From: Cyrtodaria siliqua
Taxonomy: Eukaryota > Mollusca > Bivalvia > Adapedonta > Hiatellidae
Assembly (NCBI GenBank): GCA_037043455.1
Contig: JAWPHD010007158.1
Span: 62,001 to 126,000, forward strand
Length of the DNA stretch: 64,000 nt
Reading direction: 5' to 3'
In this document: positions 32,800-43,881 of the stretch, piece after piece
Layout: each line of letters begins with the position of its first letter
Position numbering within the stretch: the stretch's first letter is position 1
Program-made: the position numbers and the translations under genes
The notes under the pieces: generated by a model
Databases searched by the model: none
Told to the model about the DNA's origin: nothing
What the model saw: only the letters and a program-made list of their open reading frames with translations

Positions 32800-33262
32800 A
32801 AACGAATTGGATTGTATAGTCGCACCAACAGCTAATTTCATAGGGCGACTTCCAGCTTCTATTGGTGGAGCCCCGTGCGGTTCTCGGGGGCCCCGTTTGG
32901 TTACGGGGCAAAGAATAGGGCCACTGCATATCCCGTTGGACGGGAAGGCAGAGGAGTAGAACCCCACCGAATTCATGTTCATTTCATCATTTTTTGTCCA
33001 TGCTCATTAAAGGTCTTCATTATGACCCCTGCATTGTTTCAGGTGCCATCTCGCTCATATCAATAGAGCAGTGGCAGAAAAACAATAACGTGACTCCAGC
33101 GTAAATGGAGTATCTACAAACTTGCAGCAACTCTGCAGTTCAGGGTGAGAAGGTTCTAGGCCCGTTCTCCATATTGTATCTCGATGTACATGGAGGATGA
33201 GCCTGGCATGTTCATTCCTGTTAGGCGCCATTTAACCTGTCATGTGTTGGTGCGCCTTAACA
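32800..33262. mobile_element. SINE A 3' end (-) fused to family B retroposon (+)
   Basis: Positions 32800-32865 are the reverse complement of the family A end (GTCGCACCAACAGCTAATTT). From 32866 a family B element starts: GTTACGGGGCAAAGAATAGG, GAGGAGTAGAACCCCACCGA, CAGTGGCAGAAAAACAATAA, CATGTACATGGAGG-like and GGTGCGCCTTAA at its 3' end. Copies on the minus strand are at 48006 and 58711. The A/B junction may be a nested or adjacent insertion. Confidence 0.7.
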
Positions 33263-33660
33263 TCTCACTAGTGAATTAATCAACACTATATAATATATGT
33301 ATAAACCGTCACTCGTGGACCAATGCAAACATACTGTAAAATGTCCATTGGTCTTTAAATCTCCCCTCAATCTGCAAACCTTCCTCTGAAGCTCAGAATA
33401 TCAACAAAAACTCAAAAGTTGACCAGATTAAAGTTTGTTAAATTCCAGTCTTTTTTCAGCACCCCTCAAAACTAGCTCCATTTCACTAATAATTCAACTG
33501 TATTCCTACCCATTTTCAAATTATCATATCTTCCTCGAAAATCACTCAGTGGCATCCAAACTTGGTAAAAATCATGAACATGTTCCAATCTTGTCACCTG
33601 AAGGCAGAAATAAGAGAACGGTTACACATTTCCAAGTTGAGAGCAAACCGATTAACACAG
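33263..33660. other. No gene recognised
   Basis: An 81-codon frame (33435-33680) crosses the region without domain or codon signal. Nothing else was seen. Confidence 0.35.
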
Positions 33661-33840
33661 CCCTAGTTTTTACGATGTAGGAATCTTCCTACCGTCATGG
33701 CCAATGGAGGTAATTCTGTAGTGAGACCTTAAAACCCCAATTCAATTCAATTGGTGAAGGAAGACCCCAAGTGCCTTCTCCGGTCAATTTTCGCGCACGG
33801 GTGGTCACCTGGGTAAAACCACCGACCAGTCAACCCTGTA
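33661..33840. mobile_element. SINE tail (+) abutting inverted family A SINE (-)
   Basis: TGAGACCTTAAAACCCCAAT followed by TCAATTCAATT is a SINE-type 3' end reading right. Directly after it, GAAGACCCCAAGTGCCTTCT and CACCTGGGTAAAACCACCGA are the family A body in reverse. The two share the AATTCAATT tail, so they meet tail to tail. Confidence 0.7.
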
Positions 33841-34574
33841 AAAGAAAGCATACAAACATACTGATATATTAAGAACATTCGGAAAGTTTATCTAAAACTA
33901 TTTTCGCAGTATAACACTTTCATATATGAGTTAAACTGTCAACATATTCAATGCTGTGAGTTTGGTTTGAAGCAATCGTGTCGGGAATGCGTTACTTAAA
34001 GAGACTGGAGGCGATCTGGAAGTAAACAAAATCATAGTGTGCGTTACTTTTTTTCACATGAAAGAAGCAAGTTCACTGTTTTGATATTCATGGCCTATTG
34101 CTTATGAAAATGTTTGGTTTGGAAAACTCGACGACTCGGCGAGTTTCTTTTTGTACATATTAAACGTAATAAGTCATATGGGGTTTAAAACGTTGGTAAC
34201 TACTTGTTTCGGTATCTTTCTTGAAATATCAGTACAATAGATAGCAAAATTGAATAACTATTAAAAGTGATGTCTTTACAACTTGCAAAGCAACAAATTG
34301 GTCAATAAATTTAACACTGTCATAAAGTGACATCCAAATCGCCTTCAGTCCCTTTAAAGGTTGGATAAAAGAAACATATTGCTTAATTTACTAAATTCGT
34401 ATATATATGTATCTACGCTAAATGTTATAGTTGAATATCCTTCTTATCTGCTTGCGTATTGTATTAACAACACTAATCACTAAACACAGCAAAGCGTGCC
34501 ATTTTTTCTATTCAAATTTAAAAGGTTGTCCGTATGTCCTTGTAATATTCAATTTTTTGTTTGTTTGTTTTTGC
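33841..34574. other. Intronic DNA, nothing recognised
   Basis: AT-rich, short frames only. Confidence 0.35.
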
Positions 34575-34805
34575 ATGGTGTTTTACGTCATTTTCAACAC
34601 ATGTAAGGTTATATATGACGGTCGATTTTTGTGGTGGAGGCAGACCACCCATTTTTCCTGGATAGAACCAGTACTATACACCTCCCGCCATCCGTAAGAA
34701 TCGACACTTCCTCACATACAATTTCAGTGGGATTCGAACCCGCACCGGTTAGAGGCGAAGGTTTACAACGCAATGTCTTAATCATTCGGCCACGGAGACG
34801 CTCTT
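34575..34805 (-). mobile_element. Full-length family C SINE, minus strand
   Basis: In sense: GAGCGTCTCCGTGGCCGAAT (box A), GCGGGTTCGAATCCCACTG (box B), GTCGATTCTTACGGATGGCG, CTGGTTCTATCCAGGAAAAA, TATATAACCTTACATGTGTT and the 3' end TGACGTAAAACACCATGCAA followed by AAACAAACAAACAA. It is one of the best preserved copies of the family. Frames of 61-88 codons across it are artefacts. Confidence 0.88.
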
Positions 34806-35700
34806 TTACTTCTTGAGCGTGGTAAACCACATGACTTCTGTAAACTATAAACATTAGGCACGAGAAAGGTGTAACCTCTTACGGTCGGTTGTCTGTTTCG
34901 CAGCGCGGTTGGTTAGTTAATAATTACTCGACACAGAGTACTCCAATGCCAAATTGTCGGAACCAATCAGATTTACTACGTAACAGTTTCGTATAATATT
35001 TTTTTAAATATATTGTATGGTTTAAAAATGTTTGCCTTGTATAAAGGCTTTTTTTTCTTTATTTGGCGAGCTTCGACTAGATAGATCATGAGCTTATTTG
35101 ACGCGACAATACTTCTAACGTCAGAATATATGTAAAAAAGTGAGTTGATGCCCACTTTCTCAGTATAAATTAATGTGCTTGTAAGACTGTAGTCATGAAA
35201 TGAAGAAGCAAAAAAGAAGACCACCAGTTAAGTTTGTAGATTCGTTTTTGTTTTTGACAACCAAACTGTACAAACGAGAATGTTACAGTGTCAACCACCA
35301 TCATTCACCCGTGCTAATGATGGTGGACCGCCAAATTAAGTGTAATTATACAGACAGGCAGGACACATTTGGTGGTCAATCGTCATGTGATTGTTTTACG
35401 GCTGACATTAGTGGCGATTATTTATTTCATTAGTTTGTGTTCATTCATGTGACATGTTAATTAGTCGGCTTGTGAATAAAATGTGACAGACAATTAATTC
35501 TTCAATGACGTGCACAAATAAAATTAATAATATTGTTGGGCTCAAATAAGTTGTCAAAATTGCGTACATACGCACAGCAATATTTCAGTGGTCAAACCAC
35601 GTGCATACGAGCAACACCATGCATATGTTGTACATCAATAAGTGATCAAACATGTCAACCATGTATAAATTGATGCTCGATCAATATAGTGACCACAGAA
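34806..35700. other. Intronic DNA, nothing recognised
   Basis: A 77-codon frame (35200-35433) shows no domain. Two weak CCACCATCATTC/GATGGTGG blocks near 35298-35325 form a small hairpin. Confidence 0.35.
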
Positions 35701-35701
35701 G

Positions 35702-36215
35702 GCTTCGTGGTGTAATGGTAAGACCTTCGGCATAGCTAGCCATGGATCATGCGTTCTATGGCATAGCTAGCCATGGATCATGCATTCTACGGCATAGCTA
35801 TCTATCGATCATGCCTTCTGTGGCATATACAGCCATGGATCATGCCTTCAGTGGTATAGCTAGCCATGAATTATGCGTTATAGGGCATAGCTAGCCATGG
35901 ATCATGCGTTCTGTGGTATAGCTATCCATGAATAATGCGTTATATGGCATAGCTATCTATCGACCATGCCTTTTGTGGCATAGCTAGCCATGGATCATGC
36001 GTTCTGTGGCATAGTAAGCCATGGATCATACGTTCTGTGGCATAGATAGCCATGGATCATACGTTCTGTGGCATAGTTAGCCATGGATCATGCGTTATGT
36101 GGCATAGATAGCCATGGATCATGCGTTCTGTGGTATAGGTAGCCATGAATCATGCGTTATGTGCCATAGCTAGCCATTCATCATGCGCTCTATGACATAG
36201 CTATCGTGCATCCTA
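35702..36215. repeat. 31-bp satellite, about 15 units, behind a tRNA-like 5' half
   Basis: GGCATAGCTAGCCATGGATC plus ATGCGTTCTGT repeats every 31 bp from 35730. The immediate left flank, GGCTTCGTGGTGTAATGGTA then AGACCTTCGG, looks like the 5' half of a tRNA (box A TGGTGTAATGGT) with the 3' half missing. The array lies in intron 2. Confidence 0.9.
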
Positions 36216-36473
36216 TGCCAACCAGGACAGAATTTGGAATGATTACTTTTTAAAATACTTAAAAAGTATACCTCGACTGAGTGCACTCACCATTCCTTCG
36301 GATAAGGCTTGAAACCAGCGTCTAAAGCGTTACAACCGCGAGGGTAAATGAAAAACTTAAACGCAATAAGGTGATAAAGAGTCTACTGTATAAAGACGTC
36401 CTGGGGAACATTCTCAAGGATTCATTCGTATTCTTGAATGATGTTTACACATATGATAGCAGGCTTTGGCGTT
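36216..36473. other. Intronic DNA, nothing recognised
   Basis: Mixed-composition sequence between the 31-bp satellite and the family D retroposon. Confidence 0.35.
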
Positions 36474-36769
36474 AATCTTGTTTAAACAGAATGAATGAAT
36501 GGGGTTTTACGGCACGTCGACACATAAATAGGTCATATTGTGCGCAAAAACTGATGAATGATGAAGAAATGAAGGATTAATTAAAAATTAATGTAAATAT
36601 ATCAAGATAAAACTATTTACAAGTAAGGGATGAAATGGTAGTAATATAAATTATATACGTAAATCAACAAATGCCCGAAAACGGGTATATAAAGAAGTAA
36701 ATTTATACTAGAATATATTATAATGATTTATATAGTCTGACTTCCTTCAGGAAATCTTGTTTAAACAGA
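36474..36769 (-). mobile_element. Family D retroposon with a perfect 17-bp target duplication
   Basis: AATCTTGTTTAAACAGA flanks the element on both sides (36474-36490 and 36753-36769). The 262-bp insert reads, in sense (-), from CTGAAGGAAGTCAGACTATA through ACCCGTTTTCGGGCATTTGT and TTTGCGCACAATATGACCTA to a 3' end TAAAACCCCATTCATTCAT. The exact duplication and simple-repeat tail show target-primed retroposition, probably recent. It has no clear tRNA head, so it may be a short LINE-derived or SINE-like element. Confidence 0.85.
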
Positions 36770-37244
36770 TAGAAAGATATGAAACTAACAATTAAAAACG
36801 TGAACTAGTTTAAAGATATATATATAGAAGATCAACAGTTTCCTATAATTTAGCGAACTAATTAATAAATTATAACAAGTCTTATCAGGCAATAGAGGAA
36901 TCCTCAACATCACAGCGATATATACAAATGACGCTCGGGTTGAAATTGTGTACTGCCAATTCCCTGGCGTGTAACCATTGTTAGGAAATATCTTCTACGG
37001 GTCTTTTTGTTTTTTATGTTCTGTGTATTTCATTTTGGTGATTTATGCCTCTCATTTAATTTGTTTTTATCAAGTTAATACAAAAATAATGTATTTGAAC
37101 AATTTAGAAAAGAAAAAAAGCCTATCCTGATGTACTCCCTTTATAGACATGTACTGGAATTTAGTAAACATTCCTTCTGTTGCTATTTTATTTTTTATTT
37201 CCCAGTATCATGTAATGGGTTAGTGAAATGATTTTTATCTGAAA
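36770..37244. other. Intronic DNA, nothing recognised
   Basis: AT-rich, short frames only. Confidence 0.35.
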
Positions 37245-37400
37245 ACTCGGAATAAGTTTAAGCTTACATCGATTGTGAGGAAACTCTCTAAAATGATGAA
37301 GTGTCTTGCTCAGGGATCCGACACATATGGTCATGGCGGGGATCGAACCCACGACTTTTCGACCCTGGGTCCAATGCTTTACCACTAGACCACAGCGCTC
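37245..37400 (-). mobile_element. tRNA-headed SINE, minus strand
   Basis: In sense: GGAGCGCTGTGGTCTAGTGG (box A), GTGGGTTCGATCCCCGCC (box B), then CTGAGCAAGACACTTCATCA. The acceptor strand GGAGCGC does not pair with the sequence after box B, so it is not a tRNA gene. Related minus copies are at 49035-49165 and, truncated, 53855-53930. Confidence 0.7.
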
Positions 37401-37794
37401 CACAAACTGGAATACTACGCATGGCTACCGTTTTGTATATGGTCTTAAATACAAGATAAAAGCCCTTTAAACATATATTGGGAATCTTACACGAGAGCCT
37501 GTTTAATATTGAATTTATTAAATGTGTTGGTTAAAAGTATATGACGCATGAATGTGATATTCTACTTCCAACTCAAAAAATGTCACATAACGTACATTTA
37601 TACTTGGTTTGAAAATGACAAGTATAGTCGTTCATCGCTTATATTTTGAATTTTGTGGAATTAAATGCGAGTCGTTTATCGGTGTAACATAAGTGGACTT
37701 CCTTTCATAGAGCAAGTCGGATATTTTATGCGATTTATTTTATGAGGAACTCCTATTGTCAACCCTTTTGTGTTTGTGGTGTCATATATTTCGG

Positions 37795-38042
37795 TCGTGG
37801 CCGAGGGATTATCGACGTTGCGTTGTAAACTTTCGACTCTTACCGCTGCAGGTTCAAACCCACTGGGAGCGCGACTTGTAAGTGAGGAAGTGTCGATTCT
37901 TACGGATGGCGGGAGGTGTACAGTACTGGTTCTACCCAGGAAATGTGGGTTGTCTGCCCCCACCACAAAAAATCGACCGTCATATATAACCTTACATGTG
38001 TTGAAAATGACGTTAAACACCATACAAACAAACAAACAAACG
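37795..38042 (+). mobile_element. Full-length family C SINE, plus strand
   Basis: Reads GTCGTGGCCGAGGGATTATC (box A), GCAGGTTCAAACCCACTGGG (box B), GTCGATTCTTACGGATGGCG, CTGGTTCTACCCAGGAAATG, ATATATAACCTTACATGTGT, then TGACGTTAAACACCATACAA and an AAAC simple-repeat tail. It shows the sense order of the family most clearly. Upstream TTGTGTTTGTGGTGTCATAT recurs near 20998 in a different setting. Confidence 0.88.
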
Positions 38043-38382
38043 CTTCTGTTTTTTCTTGTGATTTTCGTTTACTTTAAATGCGTGTTTTGGGTTAACTGGG
38101 TTCTGTGAATGCTGCAATTCCCGTTAAACTTTAATACATACTTGTATTCAGCTTCTCTCCCTGAATTGAGCGGAGTGATTTCATTGGTGTAGCAAGTACG
38201 TCAACTAGCTGCATTACTCGTCATATTGCGTGTTTGGCTATATCAGTTACGTACACACCATTAACTTGCTCCAAAAATATGTTTTTATCTTTTTAAACAC
38301 TTTTACGCTTGCATTTTGGTAAAAGAAAATGTTTTTAGTATCAATTGTATCGCTTTTTGTAATGCAAGCGCACTATTTCAGA
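38043..38382. other. Intronic DNA, nothing recognised
   Basis: No structure noted. Confidence 0.35.
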
Positions 38383-39005
38383 GATGACAATATGGCGGAT
38401 ATAGTAATTAAAAGTGTACTCCAAAACAAAATGTTTTATTGTGTCACTACAATCGTTAAAGGTGACGTTTTATCATTGCAACTTGGTATAATAAACATTA
38501 ATTGATCGATCTGTCGGGCTAAATTGTCGTAAAAATCGACCCGACGCCGTAAACATTGTTGAAAGTGCATAACTGTGTGTGTTTTCAGTCATCCCCACGT
38601 TTTCACTATAGGAGTTCCTCTGACGCTTAAAAGCCACACACAAAATAAACGAAAAAGGCTTTTAGGGTCAGAGAAGGTTCGGATTAGTGTTTACCCTACT
38701 TTTTAAACCAATCAGATGACTCAGAATTTCAAAAACTGGCAACATTTATTCATGAAGATTTTACTACAATCCGTCTTCACGGTTAAGAGTGTGACCTACA
38801 TAGCGCTATCGATAAAACCTATGGCAAACACTAAGTCGGATAGAGGCTATGAAAAGAAACATTCATAGCCTCTATACCATACTTAGCATAAATAAAACGA
38901 CGAAGGTTATCCGCTATTTTAATCCGAGCCTTCTCTGCCCTTACCAGCCTTTTTGATATTTCATCTGGCTGTGTACGGTCAGAGCGGTTCCTATAGTAAA
39001 AACAC
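38383..39005. mobile_element. Foldback transposon copy 1, hit by a small MITE
   Basis: The left arm has GACAATATGGCGGATATAGT, GTTTTCACTATAGGAGTTCC and TCAGAGAAGGTTCGGATTA. The right part has the inverse AATCCGAGCCTTCTCTG and GGTTCCTATAGTAAAAAC (38920-39005). Between them, 38690-38840 starts AGTGTTTACCCTACTTTTT and ends GGCAAACACTAAG, like the MITEs at 25502 and 55361. A small hairpin, ATAGAGGCTATGAA and TTCATAGCCTCTAT, follows. Confidence 0.65.
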
Positions 39006-39436
39006 GGAGATCTCCTCTCCCCTCTTGGTTTTAAGTAAATATATCTAAAAAAAAAGTATGCATTGAATTAACATTTCAAGCTCTAAAGCGATTACCAATA
39101 TATTTATTTACCTGTTTGAATCGAAACATTTGTTATATTAATATTATTAAAGTTGTAACGGTCAACCCTTTTCAAACGAAGATAAAAAATATTAAAATTT
39201 CCGACATGTGTTGTTAAAATTGTGACCAACTTTTCTTTTTGGCACTCGCAATTCTCTAAACAACATCCAATTGTTTATCTTTAAATTGTAGACCCTAATT
39301 ATGCTCCGAGAAGAGTTCGTTCCACTCCAAAATTCCCTCAGTGTTGTCAGTTGATAGTGGAGTTATTTGACGAGGGGAATATGAATGCCTTCACCTCGCG
39401 CCATAATATCACGGGAATTTAATTAATATGCAAATT

Positions 39437-39755
39437 GACAATATGGCGGATATAGTAATTAAAAGTGTATTCCAAAAAAAATAATGTTTTATTGTGTCAC
39501 TAAAGTCGTTAAAGGTGAAGATTTATGATTGTAACTTGGTATAATAAACATTAATTGATCGATCTGTTAAGCTAAATTGTCGTAAAAATCGACTCGACGC
39601 CGCAAACATTGTTGAAAGTGCATGACTGTGTTTTATGTCATCCTCCCGTTTTCACTATAGGAGTTCCTCTGACCTTAAAAAACACACAAAAGAGAAAAAG
39701 AAAAAAGTATTTTAGAGTCAGAGAAGGCTCGGATTACCGCTATTTTATATATATA
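39437..39755. repeat. Direct copy of 38383-38690
   Basis: About 310 bp match 38383-38690 in the same orientation, 1054 bp downstream, from GACAATATGGCGGATATAGT to TCAGAGAAGGCTCGGATTA. Differences are scattered, so this is not a fresh duplication. Confidence 0.8.
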
Positions 39756-39759
39756 TTTT

Positions 39760-41190
39760 TATTGCTTACTGTTAAGCATTAAACATATGCGCTGGAAGTG
39801 GGAAAACTGTATATCCCGTGTTTTTATTGAAACATAGCAAGGCAAACAATAGCTGCAGCGCTGTGTCACGTGTTGTTATATAATGCCAGCGATTACTTGC
39901 GAGATTGTGTGGCAGATATCAAATACAATAGTCAATCATGCGCGTATGGTGTATTGCCGGGAACCAACCATAATGCACAAGCAGGTATTTGGGCTATAGG
40001 ATGAAGAATTCTCCCAATAAATAAATGGTCAAGTGTTGAATTTAGAGTAAAGGATCGTTATTTTGAGACATCCGCGGGATCAATAATATAACGCATATAC
40101 AGGAGCCATTTTAACTGTAAATAAACTTTACTGATCCAAAGTGAGAGCAGTTGACATATAAGGGAAGACTGTTCCAATTAAATATTATACCTAACTGGAA
40201 ACGGGGGAAGAAATGGGAAATTACATTTCTTTCAGTACAAACTCTCTATGGAAATGGCGTTCAGTTTCATTGGTGTCACAAAAAAGGTACTAATAATTCA
40301 TTGAGCTAAAGTTTTGGAAATAAACCAAGCGCGCGCTTTCATTTTTGGTTTCAAACAGCTTTGTAAAAGTGAGTGTGTTTTGAATCCAAGGTTCAATCTC
40401 TAGCAGACAGTTGAGGTAGTTTTAATGAATTCATTGCATAACATGTCTTTAATAGTGATAAACCTATACCTAAATCGTATGGAAATGGATGTATACGTGT
40501 TTTCCTTACAATTTAGATGAAAGCCCCTTTAGAATCTTGGTGTTAATCATTTAAGGACCAGCCGCCTTACCAAGTTTTAATGTTTGTAACACATACTTGA
40601 CTTCAAGTGGTTACTTGAATCTGAAGTAAAATCGGATACTTCTTTATTTTCATTGTGTTTGGGATGTAAAATGTTTCACAAAATCACCGTGATGTGTTCA
40701 GGTCATATAATAATGCATATGTGCTGATTAAAAGCATAGTTTTATTCACGGGGTTTTCAAATACCCATGATAGAATATGTGTAAAATGAATTACGAGTTG
40801 GTAAATCTTAGTTTTGGGGTTTGTTCTGGCTGGTTAAAGCCGTTTATATCGTGGCTATAGAGTTTGAATTCTCAAAATATGTAATTTATATATATACCTT
40901 AACGTCAGTAGGTTTAGAAACAATGCACATACATTGTCAAATTTGGCTGTTGTTGGCGGGATAGCTAATTTAATCATTGCGCTATGTTTCTCGTAAATAA
41001 GTTACTCTGATCATGTTTAAGACATGTTTATTTACCTGCCTCTTTCTCGCCTGACCCATATCTATCAGCTGCTATATGACACTTGTTGACAATCTTCAAA
41101 AAGACAAATAACTTACAAAAATAGCACATACCATGAATATTTTACCCATAAATATGAATGTTCTGATGTTTTTTTTTAAACTATCCTAGT
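39760..41190. other. Intronic DNA, nothing coding
   Basis: AT-rich. The block ACGTCAGTAGGTTTAGAAAC at 40902 resembles, in reverse, the right edge of the 54-bp satellite (29128), so part of the same unknown element may lie here. Confidence 0.4.
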
Positions 41191-41192
41191 AG

Positions 41193-41538
41193 TCTATTTC
41201 CGTACACTGTTAATACTATGAAAGAGTTATTTGATACTATAGATTTTAGTCTTGTTTTAGATTTCCCTATATAAATCATTTTAATATGTTCTTATATGTA
41301 TTTACTTGTTTATATACCCGTTGACGGGCATTTGTTAATTTACATATATAGCTTATATTACTACCATATCATCACTTATTTGTAAATAGTTCTATCTTTA
41401 AATATTTACATTAATTTTTAATTACTACTTAATTTCTTCATCTATCATCAGTTTTTGCGCACAATATGACCTATTTAGGTATCGACGTGCCGTAAAACAC
41501 AATTCGTTCATTCATTCATTAATTCATTCTATTTCCGT
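41193..41538 (+). mobile_element. Family D retroposon, plus strand, 11-bp target duplication
   Basis: TCTATTTCCGT is at both edges (41193-41203 and 41528-41538). Inside, TATACCCGTTGACGGGCATT, TTTGCGCACAATATGACCTA and CGACGTGCCGTAAAACACAA lead to a CATT-type simple-repeat tail. Same family as 36491-36752 and 15936-16090. Confidence 0.8.
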
Positions 41539-41694
41539 CTCATTGTTTACAAACAACAAAATACTCACTTTTTCGTTACCATTATCAATGCCTCTCACTA
41601 AAATTAAAATCCTTGACGTAATTCTGATTTAAAATGAATGGCCACCCTTTTTGTAGCATTATCAATTAACAAATGTAACTCTTAAACATCATAT

Positions 41695-42056
41695 GAACAT
41701 TTCTTGATAGTCCCGGAGAGAAACATATATATAAAACCGCTACTAAGTTGTATGTAAAAATAGGGTTTATTTGCATGACGTTGATACTACTTTTACCACT
41801 GCGTGACTGCACGGGAAAATGAGGTAAATCTGAATTGTATAGCTGCACAACTATTGCCTGATTATTGATAAATACATTTACCTGTGGATTAATTTACCTG
41901 TTCAAAGTTTTCTACGTCATCAAATAAAATCTTATTCTCGCTTTTCACAGATATTGCAATGTTTGAATTGTAAATAGCTATTGTTGTGTATTGATTTTGA
42001 TTTAAATAAACATAAACATATTCATGAAACAAAACATGGCCGGAGAACTTTAACAA
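41695..42056. repeat. Left arm of a long intronic inverted repeat
   Basis: Contains CTTGATAGTCCCGGAGAGAA, ACCACTGCGTGACTGCACGG, TGAATTGTATAGCTGCACAA and TTTTCTACGTCATCAAATAA. The reverse complement lies at 43882-44140 and continues at 44942-44996 after a MITE insertion. The two arms are about nine-tenths alike by eye. Confidence 0.82.
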
Positions 42057-42062
42057 CAAAGT

Positions 42063-42262
42063 CAATCAGCTGCGGGTTCGAATCCCACGGGGAGCTCGTC
42101 TTGTAAGTTAGAGAAAGTACCGATTGGCGTGGGTATACAGTACTGGCTCTACCCAGGAATACGTGGGTGGTTTGCATCCACCACTAAAAAATGACCATCA
42201 TATATAGCCTAAAATTTGCTGAAAATGACGTTAAACCCTAAACAAACACACAAACAAACAAA
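42063..42262 (+). mobile_element. Family C SINE, 5' truncated
   Basis: Starts at CTGCGGGTTCGAATCCCACG (box B) and ends TGACGTTAAACCCTAAACAA with an ACAAAC repeat tail. It abuts the inner edge of the inverted-repeat arm. Confidence 0.8.
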
Positions 42263-43720
42263 GCGTTTAATATTGATACATCTCCTACAAGTCTTCGTTC
42301 AGTCTTATGTATTTGTACAATATCATTTTTTTGTGTCCCTTTTACTCCACATATGATTAGCATTGACTTCTGTCGAGGTTGTGGAAACACTTTTACAGAT
42401 TCCTTTGAAACAAACTACTGGATAGAGCTAAACCCCGAGGTAACTGAGATAGGTAATAACGTGTGTAAGTCCTGTAGCCAGCCCTGGAGATAGTTAATAA
42501 CGTGTGTAAGTCCTGTAGCCAGCCCTGGGATTTAACCGAGATAAAATTAATTTTATGTCCACCCAAGTCATGCCACCGGATTTTGTTTTTGTTCCTACAT
42601 GCGATTTTATGCGTTTTAGTCCATTTTCTTCTGGACTTTTTTTCAGTTTTAGGAATGACATTTGTGTCCATGGTTAATTATATATAGATGTTGAAGTCGT
42701 TTGTACGTAAACTATGCTCATTGCCAACATTTTAACGAAACAACTACCTCGGTGTCCCTAAGCGTAGCCACTGGCTGTGTGTTTGATGTCTGGTAGCATG
42801 CTTGTTTGTATTTCTGACAGTACTACGTCGCGATATAAATCATCTACCGTAGTATCTGTCGCGGCTCTTCTTATTTTTCTATCAAAATCATGATAATAAT
42901 GGGTTAATGGGTTAATGAGCTATCAACACTGCTCTTGTCAAGAGTACATGGTATCTGTGGCCAGATGTGTCTATTTAGTCCAAAACGATGGGAATACACC
43001 ATAAAATAATCTCTCTTTGACATTAATAGCCCTGTACCACAATATGACCGCAACTGAAAAAATAAACGAAAACATTTATCCCGCTTGAAGATTTATTATG
43101 AAGTATTACACGCATTTATCCATTTCAACCAATCAAACATACGAGTATAAGATACATGTACATCCGAAAAATAGCACGTGCAACTGTATAATAATAACCT
43201 ATTGTCAATTGTCAATACACTCCGACATCAACAAAAGTGCGAAAATATCTAAAGTGCTGGCATCATGTTAATTTTTCGTTTGTTTTTAAACTCGTCTATA
43301 TTAATGAGAAGAAACCAGTCACAAGCTTACTTCGATTCACGTTATGTGTTTTATCAGAACATTTATTATTGCACCTTGTACAAATCCTAGGAATTTCATT
43401 GGATTAGAGCGGTCACATGGTGACCCTTTAGAAGTCTATAGTGGGTCAGTAGATTTCATAGAGGGTCACTAAAACAATATGGACTACAATTCCGATTCAA
43501 AGTTTAAATTATTTGCAAATAGTTCTTTAAGGAGTTAGAAACATTAAGGAGTTAGAAACAAACATAAAAAGTAAATTAATAATGTTTGTAAACTGTACCG
43601 GTCGTGACGTCAACGTCATGACGTCAAATTACGCGAAGTCTCATTGACGTTGACGTTCCATTAAATTGGGGTTAATATCGGTGTTTGCCTTTAAAAAAGG
43701 TGCTCGATGCAATAAATCAG
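42263..43720. other. Intronic DNA with a 44-bp doublet
   Basis: TAATAACGTGTGTAAGTCCT followed by GTAGCCAGCCCTGG occurs twice at 42448-42530. CRE-like palindromes (GTCATGACGTCAA, CATTGACGTTGACGTTCC) cluster at 43605-43655. No gene is recognised. Confidence 0.5.
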
Positions 43721-43722
43721 TT

Positions 43723-43800
43723 ATTGGGTTTGTTACTTACCCTCTACAGAAATATGTGGGGTGAGTCAGATATAACAGTAACAAACCCAATAACTAATAA
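43723..43800. repeat. Small palindrome around TTATTGGGTTTGTTAC
   Basis: CAGTTATTGGGTTTGTTACT pairs with AGTAACAAACCCAATAACT about 40 bp on. It may be a tiny MITE or a stem-loop in the intron RNA. Confidence 0.65.
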
Positions 43801-43881
43801 TGGTTTCATATAAAGGGAGGGTAACTCTCGAAATACGTAAAGATTTAAACCAAAAAGTAAATATTTTACATCTATCGGTTA

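Noticed and set aside
37325..37400. tRNA gene with good box A and box B
   Set aside because: The acceptor stem does not pair and a SINE body follows. The same holds for 1177, 31720, 48663 and 49165.
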